From the NCBI GenBank assembly GCA_963738665.1, contig CAVTXL010000003.1, forward strand, positions 372,001 through 436,000: DNA of 64,000 nucleotides. The letters are read 5' to 3'. Made by a program: the position numbers and the translations under genes. The DNA is from JABDGM01 sp963738665 (GTDB lineage: Bacteria > Planctomycetota > Planctomycetia > Pirellulales > Lacipirellulaceae). The notes beneath the pieces were generated by a model. That model saw only the letters and a list, made by a program, of their open reading frames with translations, did no database searches and was not told the DNA's origin. Of this stretch, positions 1 to 8,716 are shown piece by piece. Numbering within the stretch: position 1 is the first letter of the stretch; each line of letters opens with the position of its first letter.

Positions 1-99
1 GCGGCGGCACCGGCGGCGGATAAGCTAGTGAACACGCGCCTAAAACTTGGAGTGGCCCCACGAGGCCGCAAAGGTCAAGCGGCTGCGAATGCCGGCTGA
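1..99 (+). CDS. Possible C-terminal end of a gene starting before the window
   Basis: Frame 1 is open from the first base to a TGA at 97-99 and encodes about 32 residues rich in Ala, Lys and Arg. An Ala/Lys/Arg-rich end is common in bacterial proteins, but the stretch is too short to identify and could be chance in GC-rich DNA. Only the bases upstream of the window could settle it. Confidence 0.2.
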   Translation, partial: AAAPAADKLVNTRLKLGVAPRGRKGQAAANAG

Positions 100-725
100 G
101 CGGCGGCGGGGTAACGGCAATTGAGACCAGCCACTCGAGGCCATGCCCGTGGCACGCCAGCGCACGAACGGCGATCACGGCGTTGCTGTTGGCCTCAGCT
201 TGTTTCGTATCAGTGTCAGTTGGCGACAAGACGTCGTCAATCAACCGCGCGGCAATCGAAAGCGGTGGAACACCTTCGGCGGCTGACTTGGACGACTCAC
301 AGCAAGTATGGTTCGCGGCGCAACAACTTGCATTTCGGGCCGGCTTATTCGCCGCCGCCAGGAGCGCGGCCGGCGGCTCGACGCCATGGGCCCGTGCCCA
401 GGCCAATCGTTCGGCCAACGTATGGCAGCAACAGCTCGACCAGCAATGTTCAGCGTCTATGCAACCGCACTTGCTGTACATACAAGGAAAGGGCAGCGAC
501 AGATCTTTCGCTACGCGGACGGGCAATGGCAATGGCACCCCGCTCGCCACGAACAGATACTGGCCAGCCAATAGCCACACGACGACGGGAAACCCCATTC
601 GTCGTAAGTAGCGTCGGTAGCAGGAAAAGTTCATGAGACCGGCAAAGTGAAACGCAGAAGCGTGACACCCCCAGTGTACCGCTCGTCGCGCCTCGCAACA
701 ATCGACGGCTGGCTCCCTGCCTGCG
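100..725. other. No recognisable gene
   Basis: Several overlapping open frames occur on both strands, the longest about 170 codons from 121, but none shows a family motif, a convincing ribosome binding site or a composition unlike random GC-rich DNA. An open frame from 183 begins with a hydrophobic stretch that could be a signal peptide, but nothing downstream supports it. Confidence 0.4.
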
Positions 726-1370
726 TCACCTCGTCACGTTCGGCAATTGGCTCAAGATGCTCACCGCCCGTTCGACAAGTCCGCGGATTTCGTCAAACTT
801 GCCGGCCGCCAACAATTCCCGCGGCGCCAGCCACGAGCCGCCGCAGGCGACGACCATCGGCAACCGCAAATACTCGGGCAACTTCTCGGGCGTGATGCCG
901 CCGGTCGGCACGAAGCGGACGTCTGGGTAGGGGCCGGCGAGCGCCTTGATCGCGGCCGGCCCGCCCAGTGTTTCGGCCGGAAAGAACTTGAGCGTCATCG
1001 CGCCCAGCGACATGGCCTGTTCGATTTCCGACGGCGTCGCCACGCCCGGCAACATCGGTACGCCGCGCAGCAGCACATGCTCGACCACGGCCGGGTTCGT
1101 CCCCGGCGCGACCAAAAACTTTGCCCCGGCGCCAATTGCCCGGTCGGCCTGCTCTGTCGTCAACACCGTGCCCGCGCCAACCAGCAAATCGCCTCGCTTG
1201 GCGAGCGCCTTGATCGCCGCCTCAGCCTCGGCGGTGCGAAACGTGATCTCCGCGACCGGCAGCCCGCCGGCCACGAGGGCATCACCAAATCCGCCTGCAT
1301 GCTCGGCCCGGTCCATCACGACCATCGGGATCAGCCGGTGCTGCGCCAGTTGGGCAAATATGTCGCTCAT
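726..1370 (-). CDS. eda: 2-keto-3-deoxy-6-phosphogluconate (KDPG/KHG) aldolase
   Basis: Class I aldolase of 214 residues that splits 2-keto-3-deoxy-6-phosphogluconate into pyruvate and glyceraldehyde-3-phosphate in the cytoplasm (Entner-Doudoroff or sugar-acid breakdown). The TIM-barrel landmarks are all visible: EITFRT at 41-46 with the family's catalytic Glu and substrate Arg, GAGTVL at 65-70, VAPGTNP near 87, LPGVATPSE near 107, the Schiff-base Lys128 in LKFFPAE, and the GGI phosphate loop near 157. The length is normal for the family. The gene runs away from the decarboxylase-like gene at 1534. With the GH88 hydrolase and SDR nearby, a role in sugar-acid catabolism is plausible, but substrate preference (KDPG or KHG) cannot be read from the sequence. 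Confidence 0.9.
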   Translation of the reverse strand: MSDIFAQLAQHRLIPMVVMDRAEHAGGFGDALVAGGLPVAEITFRTAEAEAAIKALAKRGDLLVGAGTVLTTEQADRAIGAGAKFLVAPGTNPAVVEHVLLRGVPMLPGVATPSEIEQAMSLGAMTLKFFPAETLGGPAAIKALAGPYPDVRFVPTGGITPEKLPEYLRLPMVVACGGSWLAPRELLAAGKFDEIRGLVERAVSILSQLPNVTR

Positions 1371-1533
1371 GTCACCAACCTGTTCATTGATGATATTGCA
1401 CGCAAGCCGTCCACTCGCACGCCAAACGCAGTTGTACTACGAAGCTCGTAATGTTGCCAGTAACAGCCAGTCCACCTAGAATTTCGGGAGGAACGCTACC
1501 CAACGGAGGGGCGCAAGACTCAATGTCCCTCTC

Positions 1534-2313
1534 TTGTCCGAGGAAGTGCTGTGGTCGCAATTGAATCATCGAGTTCAAACTGCGCCGAACATCCGGAGAT
1601 GCTCGGCCGGGAATGTCACGTTGCCAATCGCATGCGACGACGCGTCGCTCGTCGGCGTCGTCTACGCGGTCGATCGGCGGAAGGCTCTCGCATTGTTGCC
1701 CACTGATCTCGTGGAGCCGCTCGTCACCGTCGGCCGTGCCCTGGCGCTGGTCGTCGCATTCGACTACCGCCAAACCGGCATCGGCCCCTACGGCGAGCTG
1801 GGCCTTGCGATCCTCGCCAAGTGCCGTGGGGTGAAAACGTCGGCCGTGATGGCGATTACGAAGCCCGCCTCGGTCCGCCGGGCCGGCTGGTTCGTCGTGA
1901 ACCTGCCGGTGACGACCGAGCTGGCCCTGGCCGCCGGCGTCGAGATTTATGGCTACCCGAAATACCTGAGCCGCATCACGAGCCAGTTTGCACCGTCCTA
2001 CGCCCACGTTGTGCTCAATCACGAGTTGGAAATCGACAGCCGTGGCTGGCGGCCGATCGCCTGGCCGGCCCAGCCGATCGTCACGCTGACGCAATTCGAC
2101 GACCGCATTCTGCGAACGCAAATCGAGCCGAACTACAACTTGTCGTACGGCGGCCCTTGGAGCACATCGCTCCGCATTATCGGCGACGGCCCTTGCGCCA
2201 CGACGGCAAATCAACTCGGGCTACATTGCTGCCGGCCCCTGGTCACCTTTCGCACCGACCACATGCGCTCGTCGCTGCCAGCCGGTGAACTCCTGGGTGA
2301 GCCGGGCAAATAG
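1534..2313 (+). CDS. Acetoacetate decarboxylase family protein
   Basis: About 259 residues with the two hallmarks of the acetoacetate decarboxylase (ADC) fold: GPYGELG at 84-90, carrying the active-site Glu, and LPVTTELALAAG followed by GYPK, where Lys143 matches the Schiff-base lysine. Classical ADC has two adjacent lysines; here the second position is Tyr144, so this may be an ADC-like enzyme acting on another keto acid, as many ADC paralogues do. The start is uncertain: the frame opens with TTG at 1534, with a purine-rich stretch at 1504-1511 rather far upstream. The gene converges on the SDR gene, and no terminator is evident between them. Confidence 0.75.
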   Translation: MSEEVLWSQLNHRVQTAPNIRRCSAGNVTLPIACDDASLVGVVYAVDRRKALALLPTDLVEPLVTVGRALALVVAFDYRQTGIGPYGELGLAILAKCRGVKTSAVMAITKPASVRRAGWFVVNLPVTTELALAAGVEIYGYPKYLSRITSQFAPSYAHVVLNHELEIDSRGWRPIAWPAQPIVTLTQFDDRILRTQIEPNYNLSYGGPWSTSLRIIGDGPCATTANQLGLHCCRPLVTFRTDHMRSSLPAGELLGEPGK

Positions 2314-2415
2314 CAGGCAAGCCCATATTTCAACACGCATCCGGCTGAAATGCTCTGCTTTCCTTTCAGCCATCCACTTACGTCTGCGCAGCAGATGGCT
2401 GGTGAATTTTGCGAG

Positions 2416-3198
2416 CTACAGCCGCCGTAATGTCAGGCCGCCGTCGACGTGGATTACATTCCCCGTCGCGTAACTCAGCTCCCCTCGGGCCAGCATCGCC
2501 ACCGCCCGGCCGACGTCTTCCGGTGTACCCCAGCGGCGCTCGACGGTAAGCCCTTCCTCGATCAGCCCGTCGTACTTTTCCACGACCGGCGCCGTCATGT
2601 CGGTGCGAATGATGCCCGGCCGCACTTCGTACACGGCGATCCCATATTCGGCCAGCCTAATGGCCCACAACTGGGTCGCCATCGCCAACCCCGCTTTGCT
2701 GATGCAGTAGTCGCCACGATCGACGGACGCTTCGGTCGCGCTGACGCTCGACACGTTGACGACGATACCAGAAAAGGCGGCATCTGCCGCCCGCTGCTGA
2801 ATCATCCAGCGGGCCACCAGTTGTGTGAGAAAACACGGACCCTTGAGATTGACCCGCATCAGCCGCACGAAGCTCTCTTCGGTCGCGTCGAGCAAATCGG
2901 CACGGCTCGTCGGCGCGACGCCCGCGTTGTTCACTAACACGTCGAGCCGGCCGAACCGCTGCCGCACGGCGTCAACGATCGCCCGCCGGTCGTCGGCAGA
3001 CGAGACGTCGCCACGGCAGTAAATCGCGGCAGCCCCGAGCGTTTTCAGCGTTTGCAAAATGCCGGGCACCTGATCGGCCGCGCGCACGCCATTGATGGCC
3101 ACGTCGAAGCCGCTCGCGGCCAGCGCCTCGGCAATGCCACGCCCAATCCCGCGCGACCCACCGGTCACCAGTGCCACTCGTTTCGTCTGGTCAGCCAC
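2416..3198 (-). CDS. Short-chain dehydrogenase/reductase (3-ketoacyl-ACP reductase-like)
   Basis: Classical SDR of 260 residues. The Rossmann motif TGGSRGIG is at 12-19, the structural NNAG at 90-93, the catalytic Ser near 150-151, and YCISK at 164-168 supplies the catalytic Tyr and Lys. The C-terminus carries the usual GxVIHVDGG. It should reduce or oxidise a carbonyl or hydroxyl substrate with NAD(P). It lies 54 bases downstream of the GH88 gene on the same strand and probably shares its transcript, which favours a sugar-derived substrate over fatty acid synthesis. Annotation as FabG-like reflects sequence type only. Confidence 0.88.
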   Translation of the reverse strand: MADQTKRVALVTGGSRGIGRGIAEALAASGFDVAINGVRAADQVPGILQTLKTLGAAAIYCRGDVSSADDRRAIVDAVRQRFGRLDVLVNNAGVAPTSRADLLDATEESFVRLMRVNLKGPCFLTQLVARWMIQQRAADAAFSGIVVNVSSVSATEASVDRGDYCISKAGLAMATQLWAIRLAEYGIAVYEVRPGIIRTDMTAPVVEKYDGLIEEGLTVERRWGTPEDVGRAVAMLARGELSYATGNVIHVDGGLTLRRL

Positions 3199-3252
3199 GG
3201 TCAGCCCACTCCACTACTCCGCTCCTTCCCTGCTCCACTGCTGCTCGTTCCC

Positions 3253-4710
3253 TTACACCGGCGGCCCGAAAAACGTGTAATACGGCTCATCTTTCGCCAA
3301 CCGCTGAATATAGAGCGCCAGCTCCCGCGCGTGGTAATCGCCCCACATCGAGGCTTCGCCGCAGGGGATGTTCCGCTCCGGCGGCACGTAATCCCAGCCC
3401 TTCGGGCGGTGATAGACCGAGTGGAGAATCAGCCCCTCGTGCCGCGGGTCGACCGACAAGTATTGCTGGTCGAATAACGTGCTTGCCACCGTGAGCCCTG
3501 CCTGCACACACCGGCTACCCGCTTCCACCTGCGCCGGTGCTGCACCAAACAGCGCCCAGGCGCAGAGCGCCTGCGCCGCAATCGTCGCGGCCGAGCTGTC
3601 GACCGGCTCGCGGTCGTTCAGCGGATCGGCTGGCCGATCCAAGTAATCGCCCAAAAGCGCGAGGCCGGGGGCGCCGGTGTCCCAATAGGGCACTCCGCAG
3701 CTCGGCGTCTGGTGAATGTAATAATCGCACGTCGCCCGGGCCGCCTGCAAGAACACGCCCTCGACTTTCTCGCGCCCGCCGACCGATTCCAAATCGGTGT
3801 CCGACCGCGTCGCGAGCCACTCGATCTGTTCGGCGAAGCCCAGCATCGCCCAGGCGAGCCCCCGCGTCCAGGTGCTAAAGGGTGAATATCCCTGCTGGGT
3901 CGACGGGCAGCGATAGGCGCCGTTGTTCACATTGAAGATCGACTCATGCGCCGTCCGTCCGGCCACATCGTATGCGTCGCGGCCTTCGCCATAATACACG
4001 TTGTGGCGAGCTGTGTTCGTCGCGTGCTCGACCAGGCGCGAGAGCAGGTTCGCCCGCACGTCTGCCTCGACGCACAGTTCGTGCCCCAATTGGTGCGCAA
4101 GGGCCAGCGCGCGGCACGAGCGAATTGTATCGACAAACAGCGACTGGGGCCCATTGAACGAATAGATGTACCCGCTGCCGTCGCTTGTCTGCGACCACCG
4201 CGCCGCCTGTACCGCACCGCTCACCGACAAGGCCAACTCGCAAAATCGCCGCTGCCACTCCCGCTCGGGGATGCGGCCCTCGTTCATCAGCCGCAATAGC
4301 GCGCCGTACGTGCTAACGTTGTTGAAGCCGTGATCGTGCACGCCCGTGTTCGTCAGATGGGGCGCCATCACGGCCACGGTCCGCGACAGGCCGAGCTCTA
4401 AAAATCGCTCTTCGTCGGTCGCGTCAAACTGCAAGAGGGCGGAGCCAAACTGAAACCCCTGGGTCCACTCGGTCCACGCCCGCGAACTGTAATGCCCCTG
4501 CACCGTAATCACCGGCGAGGCCGACCCGGCCGGCAGCCGCCGCTCGATTGCGTCAATGCATTCGCCCGACCGCTGCCAGAATCGCGCTAGCGGCGGCAAC
4601 AGGTCGGCGGGAGTCAGGTTGGATTTGATGTCAATCACGTCGCGCCCGAAGTAAACCAGAAACGCGGCCCTGCGATTCGCGAAATAATGCATCGACGAAA
4701 GATGCAACAA
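3253..4710 (-). CDS. Glycoside hydrolase family 88 (unsaturated glucuronyl hydrolase-like)
   Basis: Up to 485 residues with the (alpha/alpha)6-barrel signature of GH88, which hydrates and cleaves unsaturated uronic acids left by polysaccharide lyases. Visible landmarks are EWTQGF near 81, VHDHGF at 124-129, FVDTIRS at 192-198 with the conserved Asp, TWTRGLAWAMLGFAE in the middle, and WDTGAP followed by DSSAATIAA. There is no clear signal peptide, so it is probably cytoplasmic or periplasmic after another export route. The start is uncertain: TTG at 4710, ATG at 4692 or GTG at 4638 are all possible. It follows the histidine kinase by 11 bases on the same strand and precedes the SDR, suggesting one transcript for uronate breakdown. 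Confidence 0.8.
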   Translation of the reverse strand: MLHLSSMHYFANRRAAFLVYFGRDVIDIKSNLTPADLLPPLARFWQRSGECIDAIERRLPAGSASPVITVQGHYSSRAWTEWTQGFQFGSALLQFDATDEERFLELGLSRTVAVMAPHLTNTGVHDHGFNNVSTYGALLRLMNEGRIPEREWQRRFCELALSVSGAVQAARWSQTSDGSGYIYSFNGPQSLFVDTIRSCRALALAHQLGHELCVEADVRANLLSRLVEHATNTARHNVYYGEGRDAYDVAGRTAHESIFNVNNGAYRCPSTQQGYSPFSTWTRGLAWAMLGFAEQIEWLATRSDTDLESVGGREKVEGVFLQAARATCDYYIHQTPSCGVPYWDTGAPGLALLGDYLDRPADPLNDREPVDSSAATIAAQALCAWALFGAAPAQVEAGSRCVQAGLTVASTLFDQQYLSVDPRHEGLILHSVYHRPKGWDYVPPERNIPCGEASMWGDYHARELALYIQRLAKDEPYYTFFGPPV

Positions 4711-4721
4711 CAGCCTCCATT

Positions 4722-5474
4722 CTATTCTCCCCGAATTCGCACCGGCACCGGCAGATCGATCGTGATTTGCGTCCCTCGCCCCTGCTCGCTCTGCACGGTG
4801 ATCCGCCCGCCGTGCCCGGCGATGATCTTCTGCGTCGTCGGCAGGCCGAGACCGGAGCCGCCCGGCTTGGTCGAGAAAAACGCCTCGAACATCTTCGACG
4901 CCGTGTGTTCGTCCATCCCCACGCCATTATCAATCAAGTACACGGCCACGGTGTCGCCCTGCGAAGCTGTTCGCACCACGAGCTGACCTCCCTCCGGCAT
5001 GGCCTGCTTCGCGTTCAAGACGAGATTCAAGAGGGCCCGGCGAAACGACTCGCGGTCCAGCAGCACGCGCGGCAGGTCTGGATCGAAATAGCGGACGATC
5101 TCGATTCCCGCCTCGGCCGCTTCCGGGGCGAAGAACTCGAGCACGTCCTCGATCTGTTGGTTCAGGTCGCTCGGCTCGAGCTGCAGCCGGCGGACCTTGG
5201 CGTAGTTCAGAAAGTCGTCGAGCAAAAGTTGCAGCCGCCCGCACTCGCGCCGCACTACCTCGACCCGCTTCAGCGCCCGCCGCTGGGATGGAGTCTGCGG
5301 CTCGCCGATATCTTCCGCGAGCAGCTCCATGTTGAGCCGAATCGTCGACAGCGGATTCTTGATCTCATGCGCGAGGCTCCCTGCCAGGCGGGCGATTTCG
5401 GTGTACTGATCCAGAAGCCGCTCGACGGTGGCGGACGTTTCGTCGGCGGCAGTTGCAACTCCGTCACTTTTCAT
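4722..5474 (-). CDS. Soluble two-component sensor histidine kinase (NtrB-like)
   Basis: Inferred from the ATG at 5472-5474, giving 250 residues. The HisKA box has the phosphoacceptor His36 in LAHEIKNPL, followed by an N box (NLVLNAKQAMPEGG), a G1 box (DNGVGMD), an F box and a G2 box (GSGLGL). There is no membrane segment and no PAS or other sensor domain, so it should be a cytoplasmic kinase that receives its signal from a partner. The frame stays open 45 codons further upstream, but that part only translates a TTGCAATT intergenic repeat and the end of pnp, so the later start is preferred. No response regulator is adjacent; it sits between pnp and a GH88 gene. Confidence 0.88.
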   Translation of the reverse strand: MKSDGVATAADETSATVERLLDQYTEIARLAGSLAHEIKNPLSTIRLNMELLAEDIGEPQTPSQRRALKRVEVVRRECGRLQLLLDDFLNYAKVRRLQLEPSDLNQQIEDVLEFFAPEAAEAGIEIVRYFDPDLPRVLLDRESFRRALLNLVLNAKQAMPEGGQLVVRTASQGDTVAVYLIDNGVGMDEHTASKMFEAFFSTKPGGSGLGLPTTQKIIAGHGGRITVQSEQGRGTQITIDLPVPVRIRGE

Positions 5475-5510
5475 TTTGCAATTTGCAATTTGCAATTTGC
5501 ATTTTGCAAT
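5475..5510. repeat. TTGCAATT-type intergenic repeat
   Basis: Four near-perfect tandem copies of a 7-8 base unit reading TTGCAAT fill most of the gap between pnp and the histidine kinase start codon. Similar TTGCAA-type sequence also stands directly before the starts of the response regulator at 46236 and the hydrolase at 49013. Confidence 0.75.
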
Positions 5511-5523
5511 CTCTGCTTTAGCC

Positions 5524-7645
5524 TCACGGCGCGCCGTTCCCCGCCCCGGCTGAGGCCAGCTCGCGCATCGCAGCCCGGCGGCTGAGCTTGACGCGGTCCT
5601 GCTCGTCAACGGCGATCACTTTGACCATCATCACGTCTCCCACGCGGCATACGTCGCCCACGCTCGAGACGTACTCGTCCGCCAGCTCGCTGATGTGGCA
5701 CAGCCCGTCCTTGCCCGGCAAGATCTCGACGAACGCGCCGAAATCCTTGACGCTCGTAACCGTCCCCTCGTAGATCCGGCCGACCTGCACGCTGGCCGTC
5801 ATCGCTTCGATCCGTGCCAGGGCATGCTTCACCGAGGCCTCGTCCGCCCCGGCGATCGTCACTGTGCCGTCTTCCTCGACGTCGATCGTAACGCCCTCGT
5901 CCTCTTGAATGCCGCGGATCGTCTTGCCACCCGGGCCGATGAGCAATCCGATCTTCTCCGGATCGATCTTGGTCCGCGCCAATCGCGGCGCTGGGCGAAG
6001 TCTCCGACCGCGGCCGCGGAATCGCCGACAGCATCGACCGCAAGATCTCGATCCGCGCTTCGCGCGATTGAGCGAGCGTCGCCTTTACGATCTCTTCGCT
6101 GATGCCGTCAATCTTCAAATCGAGCTGAATGCCGGTGATGCCGTTCTGCGTCCCGGCGATCTTGAAATCCATGTCGCCGTAATGGTCCTCGTCGCCGATG
6201 ATGTCGGTGAGCAGGACCCACTTCTCGCCATCCTTCACCAGGCCAGTCGAGATGCCGGCCACCGGGTTCGTGATTGGCACCCCGGCCGCCATCAGCCCCA
6301 AGGTCGCCGCGCACACGCTCGCCATCGAGCTCGAGCCGTTCGACTCCAGAATGTCGGAAATCACGCGAATCGTGTAGGGAAACTCGTCGTGTGCCGGCAG
6401 CACCGGATTGACGCTTCGCTCGGCCAGCATGCCGTGGCCGATCTCACGCCGGCCTGGCCCGCGAATCGGCCGCACCTCGCCCACCGAAAACGAGGGGAAG
6501 TTGTAATCGAGCATGAACCGCTTCGAATATTCCTCGAACAGCCCGTCGACCCGCTGCTCGTCGCGGCCGGTGCCCAGCGTCACGGTCACCAGTGCCTGCG
6601 TCTCGCCGCGCTGGAACAGGGCCGATCCATGCACCCGCGGCAGCAAGTCGACTTCGCACTGAATGTCACGCAGCGCCTTGTTATCGCGCCCGTCCGACCG
6701 CGTGCCGCTGAGGATTAAATCGCGGACCACGCGCTGCTCCAGGTCGTGCCACACGCTCGAAAACCGCTCTGGCGACGGTACCTCGGCGCCCACATGCGGC
6801 GTCTCCGGAATTACTTCCGCCAGCGCCGCCTGCTTCACAACGCCCACCGCCTCGGCCCGGGCCTGTTTCCCCTCCGTCCTCTTGGCGTCTTTCAACCGGT
6901 CATAATAGGCGTTCTTCAGCCGGTCATGCAAACCGTCGTCCGGCGGCGGCGTGAACTCCATTTTCGGCTGGCCGGCCTTCTCGATCAGCTCCTGCTGCAG
7001 ATCGCACAGCTCGCGCACCAAGCGATGCGCTTCCACTAGTGCATCGAACATCACATCCTCGGGCAGTTCGCGTGAGAACCCCTCAATCATGAGCAGCGCG
7101 TCTCGCGTTCCCGAAACAATCAAATCCAGCTCGCTCACTTCCAGCTCGTCGTGCGTGGGGAACGGCACAAATTGCCCATCCAACAAGCCCAGGCGCACCG
7201 AGGCCAATGGTCCATTGAACGGCAGCGGCGAAATGCCCAAGGCCGCCGCGGCCCCGTTCATCGCCAGCACGTCGCCGTCGGTCTGCCGGTCGCTTGCCAG
7301 CACGAAGTTCTGAATCTGCACTTCGTCGTTGTAGCCGGCCGCAAACATCGGCCGGATCGGCCGATCGATGAGCCGGGCCGTGAGCGTCTCTTTCGTCGTC
7401 GGCCGGCCTTCACGCTTCAAGAAGCCACCCGGGAATTTGCCCGCCGCGGCATGCCGCTCGCGATAATCGCACGTCAGCGGAAAATAGTCGATGCCCGCCC
7501 GAGCCGGCCCGCTGGCCACGGCGCTGAGGGTCACCGTCTCACCATATTGAACTGTGCAACAACCGGCCGCTTGCTTGGCCAGTGCGCCAGTCTCGATTCG
7601 AAATACACCTTTCCCAATACGCCGTTCAACAATGATTCGCTTCAA
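5524..7645 (-). CDS. pnp: Polyribonucleotide nucleotidyltransferase (one frameshift)
   Basis: PNPase, the phosphorolytic 3'-5' exoribonuclease of mRNA decay. Domains in order: first RNase PH domain (FPLTCDYRERHAAAGKFPGGF, LIDRPIRPMF), all-alpha linker, second RNase PH domain (LFQRGETQALVTVTLG, HYGDMDFKIAGT), KH domain (IGLLIGPGGKTIRGIQ) and S1 domain (GTVTSVKDFGAFVEILPG). The total is about 706 codons, the normal length. The frame changes near 5990, just before the KH domain, so the first frame runs on into nonsense and the KH-S1 part is in another frame. I chose the TTG at 7643-7645 because it is preceded by AAGGAAAAGG and because homologues begin with the same MKR-like residues. rpsO lies immediately upstream, the usual rpsO-pnp arrangement. 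Confidence 0.93.
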
Positions 7646-7806
7646 CGTTCCTTTTCCTTCCTTCGTTACGATGGTTCGATCGCAAACAGGAAGGAGCCGG
7701 CCGACAGAAGGCCCGACAGACAGCAGAGGTCGGCGAAGACCGAGCGACGAGATTGAGCTTCGAGCGGCAAACGGAGCAACAGCTCCGGCTCCAGCCAATC
7801 TCTCGC

Positions 7807-8077
7807 TTACTTCCGGATTTCCAGACGTCGCAACAGGTCGAGATACGACTCGGGATTCGTTCGCTTGACGTAATCCAACAACCGGCGGCGCCGGCTGACC
7901 ATCCCCAACAGGCCCCGCCGACTAGAGTAGTCTTTGGAGTGCAACTTGAGGTGCTCGGTCATTTGGGCGATGCGACTGGTGAGAAGCGCTGATTTGAACT
8001 TCGGGCGAGCCCGAGTCGGACTCGTCGCGACCAAAACCCTTTTTCAACTCTTTTGTGCGCTCTTTCGTAAGTGGCAT
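7807..8077 (-). CDS. rpsO: Ribosomal protein S15 (one frameshift)
   Basis: Small-subunit protein that binds 16S rRNA early in assembly. The N-terminal part (MPLTKERTKELKKGFGR to GSPEVQI) is in one frame and the rest (ALLTSRIAQMTEHLKLHSKD to YLDLLRRLEIRK) in another; together they give the normal 89 residues. The break is a single extra base near 7990, between the codons for GSPEVQI and ALLTSRI. Because S15 is conserved and the rest of the gene shows no decay, the insertion is most likely a sequencing error. The gene is directly upstream of pnp on the same strand, the usual operon, in which S15 often controls its own mRNA. Confidence 0.93.
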
Positions 8078-8629
8078 AGCCGTTCCCGTGAATGGTCTCT
8101 CCTGATGCGTAAAGCCCCAGCGCGGACACATCGTCCACGCGCTGCTCCCTCGCCGCTGCTAGTGCTACAGCCTAAAACCAACTCCTAACGTTACGATGGC
8201 AGCCGCCCAGAGCTGTTGGGGTCGGTCCCCGTTTTCTGCTTGCAGAAAAGAAGGACGGACCCCCGGCTGCCCTGGACAGCCCGCTACCTTGACACAACTC
8301 AAAACAACATAGACCCTTTAGTGTACCCGTCTCTCGCCGCGACGCAACGGCAAATTTCTGGCCAAAAAACGGCTCTCGCTCCACTGCCCTCCGCTCCTCA
8401 TTCATTGCTCGCCGCCCGACGAAACGCCGAGTCGCGGGATCAGTACCTGGGGCGAGCTCGGACTAAATAGATTCCGAGAGTCCACTTCGCATCGCCCCCT
8501 CCACCGCCTGCCGATCGCCCCAGGCTGAAAGCGTTGGCTAATCTGGGAGTATGTGAAGAAAAGCAGTCTTAACGGATGCCCACGCCATCGAAACTGCCGG
8601 CCGGCGACCGCGATCCGAAGCTGCCCCCA
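8078..8629. other. Intergenic region upstream of rpsO
   Basis: No gene is recognisable between rpsO and the terminator of the DUF4142 gene. The rpsO-pnp promoter and leader must lie here, reading leftward, but I cannot point to a convincing -35/-10 pair. The most obvious element is the hairpin at 8218-8263. Confidence 0.5.
8218..8263. repeat. 46-base inverted repeat
   Basis: An outer pair of 11-base arms (8218-8228 and 8253-8263, one mismatch) surrounds a perfect inner pair of 8-base arms (8232-8239 and 8242-8249) with a two-base loop. It could fold as a long hairpin in either transcript. The sequence type (GGGGTCGGTCC arms) suggests a dispersed repeat rather than a gene-specific leader, but no second copy is in the window. 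Confidence 0.6.
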
Positions 8630-8661
8630 AAGAAAATGCAGCCCGCCGAAGCGGGCTGCTC
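8630..8661 (-). terminator. Intrinsic terminator of the DUF4142 gene
   Basis: Read on the minus strand, two perfect 9-base GC-rich arms (8651-8659 and 8638-8646) enclose a four-base loop and are followed by a T-rich ATTTTCTTT. It lies 56 bases after the stop codon of the DUF4142 gene, in the right orientation. Confidence 0.7.
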
Positions 8662-8716
8662 GTTCAACGCTGCACGTCCTGGTGTCCTTACCGATTCCAC
8701 TTGCCACGTCGCATCG

